14,133 bases of DNA, from positions 1 through 14,133 of the forward strand of contig JAAENB010000404.1 of NCBI GenBank assembly GCA_024224995.1, given 5' to 3'. Under the pieces are notes generated by a model that was given only the letters and a program-made list of their open reading frames with translations, did not search any database and was not told the DNA's origin. Numbering within the stretch: position 1 is the stretch's first letter; each line of letters begins with the position of its first letter. Source of the stretch: a bacterium (GTDB lineage: Bacteria; Spirochaetota; UBA4802; UBA5550). Position numbers and translations under genes: made by a program. Below, one piece after another: positions 7,027 through 13,440 of this stretch.

Positions 7027-9096
7027 GTGAAAAAAAAGAAAAAAAAGTATGCTGATAATCACCACGACGAACCGGTTTTTCAGCATGAGTTTTTTGATAC
7101 AACAACCGTAAGCGACTTTGTACTAAAAAAAACCGGGAAAGCTCCCGAGGGATATCCATTAAAACATAAAGCGGATTCCTATACCCCCATCTCTTTTACT
7201 GAAACCTATGAAAAAAGGCGGCAGGCTTTTATAGACCACTGCCTTAAGAACCCGGCAGGATCAAATATAAAAGGATATTATTATGAACTCCTGCGCATGC
7301 ACGAGAACATAGGACCGGTTCATGCGGGCATGATACAGGGGGCGCTTCACTATATTAACGAACGGTATGATTGCGCTGATTTTGTACTGCTGGGGATTAT
7401 GCGGATGCTCTACCAGCTTACGGAGAGTCCGTTATTAACCGGTGATTTAAAACAGGAAGCGGAGCAGACAATACTGGCGTTTAAATACTGGCCCGATGAA
7501 CCCGGCATAGACTCCATGTGCTACTGGACAGAAAATCATCAAATAATGTTTTCCTGTAATGAATATCTTGCCGGTCAGCTAATGCCGGAAGCGGTCTTTG
7601 TAAATTCGGGAATGACGGGGTATGAAAAAATGGAGAAGGCCCGGCCCCGGATACAACAATGGCTCGACCTTCGTTTTAAGACCGGGTTTAGTGAGTGGCT
7701 TTCCAATATTTATTATGATGAAGATATAACGGCGCTGTTAAATCTTGTGGATTTTTGCAATGATGAAGTTTTATCCCGGCGCGCGGCTATTGTGCTGGAT
7801 TGTATTTTCCTGGATATGGCGCTCAACAGCTTTCACGGGGCTTTTCAATCAACGCATGGCAGGTGTTATACCAGGGAAAAGCAGAACGCCTTTCTGGAAT
7901 CGACGATTGATACACAAAAACTTCTCTTTGGCATGGGAAAATATTCCGGGACCGATAATATGAGCGCCGTTGCCCTGGCCTTAAGCAGCAAATACCGGCT
8001 GCCGAAAGCAATTTATGAAATAGCAGTTGATTCTAAACGGGATGAGATTATTAACCGGCAGCGCATGGGTATTCGGTTGGAAGAAGCCGAATGCTGGGGC
8101 CTTAATCCCCGGGATCCCGCAGACGCCATGGTGCTTTTAAGTCTTGAGGCATACGCTCATCCCAGGACTTTCGGTCCGGTGCTCAAACTTTTTGATTCCT
8201 TTCGATGGTGGGAAAATCAATTTTTTTCCGATTTTAAAGCCAACAAAGCGCTTATAAATGTTATGCGAAAAACAGGACTCACCGGAGTTCTTGCCCGTCT
8301 TTTGGAAAAAGACCTGACCCGGAATACCAGGGAAGAGGTGAATATTTATACGTATAAAACACCGGATTATATACTCAGTTCGGCCCAGGATTACCGCAAA
8401 GGATATGGCGGCGACCAGCAGCACATCTGGCAGGCTTCTTTTGGCCCGGAAACTGTCTGTTTTACCACCCATCCGGGCCATAAGGAAGATTCATCTGCCG
8501 GGTACTGGATTGGTTCCGGAACACTGCCCAGGGTGGCACAGGTGAAAAACCTGCTTATTGCCGTATACCGGGTTTCACGGATGCCGGGACTTTACATGAG
8601 CAATAAACTGTTTTTTACCCATGCCTGGTTCCCTAAAGATTCTTTTGATGAAACTGTCGAGCGGGATGGATGGGTATTCGGCAGGAAAGGGAAGGGGTAT
8701 ATTGCCCTGTATTCTCAAAAAGGGTACCGCTGGCAGAATGAGGGAGACAATAAAGAGCGGGAGATTATCGCGCCGGGACGGAAAAATATCTGGGTTTGTG
8801 AGTTGGGCAGGGAAACGGAATATAGAACTTTTGAGAGATTTATCGAAAATATTGCCGGGGCTTCCCTGGCCTGTAAAGGGCAGCATCTATCCTATGAGTC
8901 GCCTTCACAGGGCAGGATAGAGTTTGGCTGGTCCGGAGCCCTGAAACAGAATGGGAAAATTATCAACCTCGATGAATATCCCCGCTACGATAATCCGTAT
9001 TGTACGGCGGAATTCCCTCCACGGGAGATTGTAGTGAAGTCGGCTCATCATAGTCTCCGGTTAAATTGTGCTAAAGGTATTCGGGATTCTGAGTAA
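7027..9096 (+). CDS. Large unassigned protein, probable alpha/alpha-toroid carbohydrate-active enzyme
   Basis: A 689-residue protein without a signal peptide. It starts with GTG, seven bases after AGGAGAG (7013-7019), and the first codons are two runs of eight A's that encode six lysines. Residues about 60-440 look all-helical with repeated aromatic and charged clusters: YWTENHQIMFSCNEYLAGQL (about 158-177), FSEWLSNIYYDED, LNSFHGAFQSTHGRCYTREKQ, YSGTDN. Residues about 450-689 look beta-rich: YGGDQQHIWQASFG, GYWIGSGTLPRVAQVKN, DGWVFGRKGKGYIALYS. This order recalls heparinase II/III-type polysaccharide lyases. ENHQ, STHGR and GDQQH are candidate active-site patches. I do not recognise the family with certainty. 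Lack of an export signal points to action on imported oligosaccharides or small glycosides. It could be a lyase, an epimerase-like toroid enzyme, or a glycoside-cleaving partner of the 3-keto pathway. Confidence 0.75.
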   Translation: MKKKKKKYADNHHDEPVFQHEFFDTTTVSDFVLKKTGKAPEGYPLKHKADSYTPISFTETYEKRRQAFIDHCLKNPAGSNIKGYYYELLRMHENIGPVHAGMIQGALHYINERYDCADFVLLGIMRMLYQLTESPLLTGDLKQEAEQTILAFKYWPDEPGIDSMCYWTENHQIMFSCNEYLAGQLMPEAVFVNSGMTGYEKMEKARPRIQQWLDLRFKTGFSEWLSNIYYDEDITALLNLVDFCNDEVLSRRAAIVLDCIFLDMALNSFHGAFQSTHGRCYTREKQNAFLESTIDTQKLLFGMGKYSGTDNMSAVALALSSKYRLPKAIYEIAVDSKRDEIINRQRMGIRLEEAECWGLNPRDPADAMVLLSLEAYAHPRTFGPVLKLFDSFRWWENQFFSDFKANKALINVMRKTGLTGVLARLLEKDLTRNTREEVNIYTYKTPDYILSSAQDYRKGYGGDQQHIWQASFGPETVCFTTHPGHKEDSSAGYWIGSGTLPRVAQVKNLLIAVYRVSRMPGLYMSNKLFFTHAWFPKDSFDETVERDGWVFGRKGKGYIALYSQKGYRWQNEGDNKEREIIAPGRKNIWVCELGRETEYRTFERFIENIAGASLACKGQHLSYESPSQGRIEFGWSGALKQNGKIINLDEYPRYDNPYCTAEFPPREIVVKSAHHSLRLNCAKGIRDSE

Positions 9097-9113
9097 GCAT
9101 CCGGTTTAATTAA
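9092..9113 (+). repeat. Left imperfect direct repeat flanking hairpin block
   Basis: This 22-base stretch begins AGTAAGCAT and matches 9416-9437 at 19 of 22 positions. It contains the stop codon of the 689-residue gene (9094-9096). Everything between the two copies is non-coding and hairpin-rich, so the interval may be an insertion or a local duplication product. Confidence 0.6.
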
Positions 9114-9128
9114 TATGCTCCCGGGAAA

Positions 9129-9202
9129 CGCGGCGCTTCCGCGCCGCGAAGAAAAAGGGGGTGAAGGGGCGCAGCCCCTTCACCCCCTTTTTCTTCGCGG
9201 CG
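9129..9202 (+). other. Perfect 29-bp-arm hairpin with competing small hairpin
   Basis: Arms 9142-9170 and 9174-9202 are exact reverse complements over 29 bases around a 3-base loop (GCA). A second hairpin, 9129-9136 with 9141-9148 (8 bp, loop TTCC), uses the same bases as the left foot of the large stem, so the two structures exclude each other. It stands 45 bases past the end of the seven-gene locus. The T-run (CTTTTTC) is inside the stem, not after it, so it is not a textbook terminator, although it could stop or process transcripts from either side. An open frame at 9115-9372 merely crosses these repeats and is not called. Confidence 0.85.
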
Positions 9203-9264
9203 TTAGCTGCGCCTGTTTTCGGTATAACAGGTGGGGTGTGCTGAAAAATTTAGTTGGTGCGCTC

Positions 9265-9369
9265 GGGAATAAGTCTGATCTTTCCTCCACCCAGGCGAAA
9301 AAACCTCCTGTTTTGCGCCTGGGCGTCGCCATCCGTAGCTCCTGTTCCGGAAAGATCAGACTTATTCCC
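9265..9369. repeat. Nested inverted repeat, 21-bp arms
   Basis: Outer arms 9265-9285 and 9349-9369 are exact reverse complements (21 bases). Inside the 63-base loop, CCCAGGCG (9290-9297) pairs with CGCCTGGG (9316-9323), with adjoining A and T runs able to extend it. GTTCCGGA (9344-9351) at the right-arm border is also found in the loop of the 35-129 repeat. No gene is visible between 9097 and 9502. Confidence 0.85.
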
Positions 9370-9415
9370 TGACATCGTTTTTATATCCTAAAAATTTGAA
9401 CTGCTCCTGATTGCA

Positions 9416-9437
9416 AGTAAGCATTCGGATTAATAAA
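9416..9437 (+). repeat. Right imperfect direct repeat flanking hairpin block
   Basis: Second copy of the 22-base sequence at 9092-9113, with three substitutions. It ends four bases before the TTGACA box of the dehydrogenase promoter. Confidence 0.6.
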
Positions 9438-9441
9438 GAAC

Positions 9442-9470
9442 TTGACAGATAGTACTGTTTTGGTTAATGG
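9442..9470 (+). promoter_or_regulatory. Sigma-70-type promoter of the 3-hydroxyacyl-CoA dehydrogenase gene
   Basis: A perfect -35 TTGACA (9442-9447) is followed, after 17 bases, by a weak -10 TAATGG (9465-9470). The -10 lies inside the palindrome at 9458-9487, so a bound repressor would block it. Confidence 0.65.
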
Positions 9471-9487
9471 TCATTCATTAACCAAAA
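9458..9487. promoter_or_regulatory. Perfect palindromic operator candidate
   Basis: TTTTGGTTAATG (9458-9469) and CATTAACCAAAA (9476-9487) are exact 12-bp inverted arms around GTCATT. The site overlaps the -10 box and ends 15 bases before the start codon. The TGAATGACCATT-like centre on the minus strand is similar in style to TetR-family fatty-acid regulator boxes (FadR type), which would fit control by acyl-CoA. That link is inference; no such regulator is in the window. Confidence 0.7.
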
Positions 9488-9502
9488 AGACAGGAGGAAT
9501 GT

Positions 9503-10663
9503 ATGAAGTTTGAAGATGTGAAGAAAATAGCTATACTTGGTTCGGGTGCAATGGGGCATGGGATTGCCCAGGTTTGTATTACTGCGGGGTATGAAGTTTC
9601 CATGATGGATATAAAGCAGGAATTCCTTGATAAAGGGGTCGCGGGGGTTACTAAAAGTTTTGAGTTCCTGGTTGGTAAAGAGAAGATGACGCAGGACGCG
9701 ATGGACGCGGCTCTGGCTCTTCTTTCCACAACAACAGAGATCAAAGAATCTGTTGCCGGGGCGCAGATGGTTATTGAAGCGGTTCCGGAGATTATGGATC
9801 TTAAAAAATCGGTATTTAAGCAGGTTTCCGACGCGGTTTCCCAGGACGTGATCCTTGTTACAAACACTTCTACAATGAGTGTTTCTGAAATTGGCGCCGT
9901 TGTTGCCAATCCCTCACGCTTTGCGGGGCTCCATTTTTTTAATCCCGTAAACCGGATGAAGCTGGCTGAGATTATTTACGGAGATGATACCTCAGATGCA
10001 ACTATCAACATACTGTACAAAGTAACCGAAAAGATCAAAAAGATCCCGGTTAAGGTTCTTAAAGACCGTCCCGGTTTTATTGTCAACCGGATCAACGCGC
10101 CTGTTCAGCCGCTGCTCAGCGCTATCCTGGACGAAGGGAAAATTTCTCCCGATTCAATTGATGCCGTTCAAAAAAATCTCGGGATTAAAATGGGCGCTTT
10201 TGAACTGCTCGATTTTGTGGGCCTTGATATTACCTATCACTGCATGAAGTATTACGAAGAAACCCTTTCCCCGGAATGGAAACCGGGCGTCTATTTATCA
10301 AACAAAATTGAGAATAAAGAACTGGGCTTAAAAACCGGGAAAGGGATCTATGACTGGTCTTCCGGGAAAGCCGATATTGATATGACTCAGGCTTCCAGTG
10401 ATATTGCTCCAACCGATTTTATCGCCGTGCTTTTAAATGAATCGATCAAAGTCTACAAGGAAGGTGTTGCCGAATCCACTGCGGATATCGACCGGGCGCA
10501 GGTCGCGGGCATGAATGCTATGGCCGGGCCTTTTCAGCTGGCGTCGGGTATGGATCATGAAGATATTACTGCCGCGCTGGAGCGACTATCGGACCGGTAT
10601 AATCTTTCTATATTGAAACCGGAACCTGAAATCGTAAGTGGGGCTTATAAATCCATGAAATAG
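9503..10663 (+). CDS. 3-hydroxyacyl-CoA dehydrogenase, two-C-domain form
   Basis: Interconverts 3-hydroxyacyl-CoA and 3-ketoacyl-CoA with NAD in beta-oxidation or in butyrate-type fermentation. The NAD motif GSGAMGHGIAQ is at 13-23, with D36 ending the second strand. NTSTMSVSEIG (121-131) and GLHFFNPVNRMKLAEII carry the catalytic pair H144 and E156, with the same 12-residue spacing as in characterised enzymes. DRPGFIVNRI and LLDFVGLDI mark the first C-terminal domain, which closes with GLKTGKGIYDW. The 386 residues exceed the usual 280-290 because a second, weaker C-terminal-type domain follows (about 300-386; NESIKVYKEGVAESTADIDRA), as in FadB-type multifunctional enzymes, but with no hydratase domain. 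AGGAGG at 9492-9497 sets the start. It is monocistronic, with its own promoter, operator and terminator. I cannot choose between hbd-like and fadB-like roles. Confidence 0.93.
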   Translation: MKFEDVKKIAILGSGAMGHGIAQVCITAGYEVSMMDIKQEFLDKGVAGVTKSFEFLVGKEKMTQDAMDAALALLSTTTEIKESVAGAQMVIEAVPEIMDLKKSVFKQVSDAVSQDVILVTNTSTMSVSEIGAVVANPSRFAGLHFFNPVNRMKLAEIIYGDDTSDATINILYKVTEKIKKIPVKVLKDRPGFIVNRINAPVQPLLSAILDEGKISPDSIDAVQKNLGIKMGAFELLDFVGLDITYHCMKYYEETLSPEWKPGVYLSNKIENKELGLKTGKGIYDWSSGKADIDMTQASSDIAPTDFIAVLLNESIKVYKEGVAESTADIDRAQVAGMNAMAGPFQLASGMDHEDITAALERLSDRYNLSILKPEPEIVSGAYKSMK

Positions 10664-10734
10664 CTGTTTGATAGTTATTTCATGGATATTTAATAAGTAT
10701 TTAAAGTCTGTCCATTGGAGAAGGTTTTTCTTCG

Positions 10735-10769
10735 GCCTTCATCGCGTTTCGCGGTGAAGGCTTTTTTTT
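10735..10769 (+). terminator. Intrinsic terminator of the dehydrogenase gene
   Basis: A 12-bp stem (GCCTTCATCGCG 10735-10746 with CGCGGTGAAGGC 10750-10761, one G-T pair) has a TTT loop and is followed at once by eight T's (10762-10769). It lies 71 bases after the stop codon. Confidence 0.93.
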
Positions 10770-10779
10770 ATAAACTCTG

Positions 10780-10908
10780 TAGGATTTCGCCTGGCGCAAA
10801 AGATTTAGGAAATAAATTGACGATGTTCTTCTTGTCCTGAAGCTCCTGGGTATGCGTATACCGATGTAATAATTCCCCCTGGTTTTTCATCATTTGAATT
10901 TGGCAAAT
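10780..10908 (+). pseudogene. Relic of a duplicated lipoprotein/unknown-gene pair
   Basis: Bases 10780-10812 equal 12065-12097, the last codons and the stop of the SUMF1 lipoprotein gene (reading VGFRLAQKI then stop). Bases 10817-10828 equal 12158-12169 in the intergenic space. Bases 10835-10908 match 12447-12520 inside the 400-residue gene with five mismatches in 74, still in open frame (PEAPGYAYTDVIIPPGFSSFEF). The three pieces are in the same order as in the intact pair, with the material between deleted. This is a collapsed second copy. The rest of 10664-11004 holds the terminator and an AT-rich leader, with no other gene. Confidence 0.9.
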
Positions 10909-11004
10909 TGAAAAAAATTTATTATTTTATACATTAATCAGTTGTAGAGTTTGCCTCATCCCCACAATCTTGCTTACATCATAATTTAATTTAATGGAGG
11001 AAAA

Positions 11005-12093
11005 ATGAAAAAAATTACAGGAAAAATCTTTACTATTGCTTTATTATTTACCATGATTGCTTTTTCCGCCTGCAGCTCAGGTTTTAACAGCAATGAGAGT
11101 GCGCCAGCCGATAATGAAATACGAATGATCTGGCAGGGATATCTATCGGCTGCGCCGGAAAATCCGGAAGAAAATTGGGCCTACTATGATGTAATTGACG
11201 GAAAGGTCTATCATTACACCAACTCCGCGTGGAAAACTTTAATAGACGCATATACCCCGGGATATACTCCCGATACGGATTCCGGCAATATTGAAATGAT
11301 CAGGGTCCCGGCAACAACTGCACCCTTTAGCATGGGATACGAAGGAGTCTCCGGCACCCCACCCGCCATTCCTGTTCATACCGTAGCATCGATCAATGCT
11401 TTTGAAATTGGGAAATATGAAGTTACTCGTGCCCTCTGGGATGAAGTAAAAGCCTGGGCTGAAGCACAGGCGGGTTCAAAGCAGTATACTTTTGGCAATG
11501 CGGGAGCGGGAGCTGACGGCAAACATCCCGTAAATGTTATTTCCTGGTATGATGCAATTGCCTGGTGCAATGCCCTTTCGGAAAAAAAAGGTCTCACTCC
11601 ATGTTATTACTATGATGGTTCCGTCTATCGAAAGGTGGCTTTCGGTGATATTAGCAACGATGATGTTGATTGGAATGCAAACGGCTACCGCCTTCTTACT
11701 GAATCGGAATGGGAATACGCAGCGCGATACCTTGACGGTACAAATTTTACGCAGGGGAATAGAGGCAGCGGTTCAACTGAGGACATTAATCAAGGTAAGT
11801 ACGCCTGGTTAAATGGGGCCGGTTCAACACAATGGGTTGGAACCAAACCGCCGAATGCGCTCGGGATCTATGATATGAGTGGAAATACATTTGAATGGGT
11901 CTGGGACTGGTCCGGTAATTACACCGGAGACGTTGCTGCCAATTTCCGGGGACCGGATACCGGTACTAATCGAATTCTTCGTGGTGGAAGTTATGTGTGG
12001 GCTGAAGGAGGAGCATTTACTTCTTTTCGCCACCATGTATCCCCTGGAACTCCGGCCACAGATATAGGATTTCGCCTGGCGCAAAAGATTTAG
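11005..12093 (+). CDS. SUMF1/formylglycine-enzyme-like domain lipoprotein
   Basis: A 362-residue lipoprotein. The signal peptide has a basic start (MKKITGK), a hydrophobic core and a relaxed spirochaete-type lipobox FSAC, with C23 as the lipidated residue. Residues about 40-90 (ENWAYYDVIDGKVYHYTNSAWKTL) form a short beta-rich linker. Residues about 98-362 are the FGE/SUMF1 domain: VPATTAPFSMGYEG, FEIGKYEVTRALWDEV, HPVNVISWYDAIAWCNALS, GYRLLTESEWEYAAR, GIYDMSGNTFEWVWDW, RILRGGSY, DIGFRLAQKI. In true FGE the copper-binding cysteines lie just after GGSY; here those positions are W332 and A337. Catalysis of formylglycine formation is therefore unlikely, and a ligand-binding or surface role is more probable (inference). 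GGAGG at 10996-11000 fixes the start. A relic of a second copy lies upstream. Confidence 0.9.
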   Translation: MKKITGKIFTIALLFTMIAFSACSSGFNSNESAPADNEIRMIWQGYLSAAPENPEENWAYYDVIDGKVYHYTNSAWKTLIDAYTPGYTPDTDSGNIEMIRVPATTAPFSMGYEGVSGTPPAIPVHTVASINAFEIGKYEVTRALWDEVKAWAEAQAGSKQYTFGNAGAGADGKHPVNVISWYDAIAWCNALSEKKGLTPCYYYDGSVYRKVAFGDISNDDVDWNANGYRLLTESEWEYAARYLDGTNFTQGNRGSGSTEDINQGKYAWLNGAGSTQWVGTKPPNALGIYDMSGNTFEWVWDWSGNYTGDVAANFRGPDTGTNRILRGGSYVWAEGGAFTSFRHHVSPGTPATDIGFRLAQKI

Positions 12094-12144
12094 GAAATTT
12101 ATTGACCATTTTGTTGACATCAACAAAATGGTCAATTTATTTCC
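12093..12144 (+). terminator. Long near-perfect hairpin after the lipoprotein gene
   Basis: Arms 12093-12117 and 12120-12144 are 25 bases each with 23 pairs; the 17 bases nearest the 2-base loop are perfect. It starts at the last base of the stop codon. The sequence after it is only weakly T-rich, so terminator function is probable but not certain. The upstream relic of the same junction lacks this hairpin. Confidence 0.6.
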
Positions 12145-12157
12145 ATATAAAAAGATC

Positions 12158-12186
12158 TTGACGATGTTCATTTTTTAAGTTAATAC
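12158..12186 (+). promoter_or_regulatory. Possible promoter of the 400-residue gene
   Basis: TTGACG (12158-12163, 5 of 6 to the -35 consensus), a 17-base spacer, then TAATAC (12181-12186). The -35 half and six more bases are also preserved in the relic at 10817-10828. Confidence 0.4.
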
Positions 12187-12190
12187 TTTA

Positions 12191-12213
12191 TCTATCCACA
12201 ATTACAGGATAGA
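12191..12213 (+). promoter_or_regulatory. Hairpin covering the ribosome binding site
   Basis: TCTATCC (12191-12197) pairs perfectly with GGATAGA (12207-12213) across a 9-base loop. The right arm contains most of AGGA (12206-12209), the only Shine-Dalgarno-like sequence ahead of the ATG at 12217. Folding would hide the site and could make translation conditional (inference). Confidence 0.55.
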
Positions 12214-12216
12214 CAA

Positions 12217-13419
12217 ATGAACCAACTTATTAAAAAAGAAATACTGGCTCGCATAAATAACATAGAAAAATCCCTTTCTGAAATGCCCGATGTTCTTAAA
12301 CCCCTGCTGGAATATTATAAAGCTCAATCAGTGAATGCGCTCGCGAGAAAACTGGTCGATGTTTTGGAAGATGCGATTCAACCCTGGCCAAAGGATAAAG
12401 AAATACAGGCTGCAGGCTTTGAATGGTATTATGATGGTGGATTCTATCCTGAAGCTCCTGGGTATGCCTATACCGGTGTAATAACTCCCCCTGATTTTTC
12501 ATCATTTGAATTTGGTAAATCCGGCAAAGCTTCAGATGGTTTTAACGGCGGCATAGAGTTTGGACCAATGCTCTTTGGAGATTCAGGCGGATTTGAGGTC
12601 GCCCCTGTCTGCTATCCCCTGTATGAATTTCTTGAATCGAAATTGGGTGAAGATCATTGGGGGGAATTGGATTTATTGATAGAGCTGTTTACCTTAAGAA
12701 TGTTTTACTGTATGCACCTGGCTCTGGGACATGTTGCCGGGTCCGAATCATTTAAGTCACTTAACATTGCCAAACCCTTTTATCTTTTTGCCAATAATCA
12801 TGATTGGAATCCATTCCTGATCTACGCCCAGGTGGAGGACGCGAGTGGTGACGAGCCCGTAGACCTGGGAGAGAATTCATCAATTGAAGTAGAGGATCTG
12901 AATGGATGGTTTGCTTATATACAACAAAAAATTTCTGAAAATAATCAAAGAAAAGAGATGTTGAATAACCTGAATATCTCCGCGCCAAAAGGTCTTGAAA
13001 CCGTTCTTCTCAGGCTGCCGTATTTATCGAATCGCGGCCAATCTACTCTCCTGTCTATTGATGAACTAAAGACATTTTGCTGGGGGCCATTGTCTAAGCC
13101 GGAGTTCTATAAAAAGATTTCTACGGAAGCTTTTGTACATTTTTTTACGGTAGTTCTGTCTGCTTCGAAAGAATTAAGTGTTTATGATATATCCTATGCA
13201 ATGGTTTTCCTTTTTCTTAATAACCCAAAAGAAGCGTATAACACCATTCGGGAAATTATTGAGAAAGAACCGGAGAAAAAGAGCGCGATACAGGATTGCG
13301 CAAAAGATACCCTCAGGTGGGCAGCTGAACATAATGAGACAAGATGGGATAATCCTAATTTTTCTCTTTATAAATCCGGAAAAGCTAAAAAATATATGAA
13401 AAAGCTTCTTAAGCTGTAG
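12217..13419 (+). CDS. Hypothetical protein, 400 residues
   Basis: I do not recognise the family. The protein appears soluble and cytoplasmic, with no signal peptide. An N-terminal helical stretch (1-60, with charged heptad-like spacing) leads to an aromatic, glycine-rich segment at about 68-125 (FEWYYDGGFYPEAPGYAYTG and FEFGKSGKASDGFNGGIEFGP). A mixed region follows with LLIELFTLRMFYCMHLALGHVAG (about 151-173) and NNHDWNPFLIYAQVED. The C-terminal half is helical and ends in a lysine-rich tail (KAKKYMKKLLKL). The glycine/aromatic segment is the part still readable in the upstream relic, so this gene was duplicated together with the lipoprotein gene and the two probably form a functional or at least co-inherited unit. 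It is convergent with the minus-strand gene, with only 21 bases between their stops. Confidence 0.85.
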   Translation: MNQLIKKEILARINNIEKSLSEMPDVLKPLLEYYKAQSVNALARKLVDVLEDAIQPWPKDKEIQAAGFEWYYDGGFYPEAPGYAYTGVITPPDFSSFEFGKSGKASDGFNGGIEFGPMLFGDSGGFEVAPVCYPLYEFLESKLGEDHWGELDLLIELFTLRMFYCMHLALGHVAGSESFKSLNIAKPFYLFANNHDWNPFLIYAQVEDASGDEPVDLGENSSIEVEDLNGWFAYIQQKISENNQRKEMLNNLNISAPKGLETVLLRLPYLSNRGQSTLLSIDELKTFCWGPLSKPEFYKKISTEAFVHFFTVVLSASKELSVYDISYAMVFLFLNNPKEAYNTIREIIEKEPEKKSAIQDCAKDTLRWAAEHNETRWDNPNFSLYKSGKAKKYMKKLLKL

Positions 13420-13440
13420 TGTAGGTTAAATGCACCACAA

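Noticed and set aside
9115..9372. 85-residue open frame in the gap after the 689-residue gene
   Set aside because: It runs through the 29-bp hairpin and into the nested inverted repeat. Its composition follows the repeats, it has no ribosome site, and it shows no domain.
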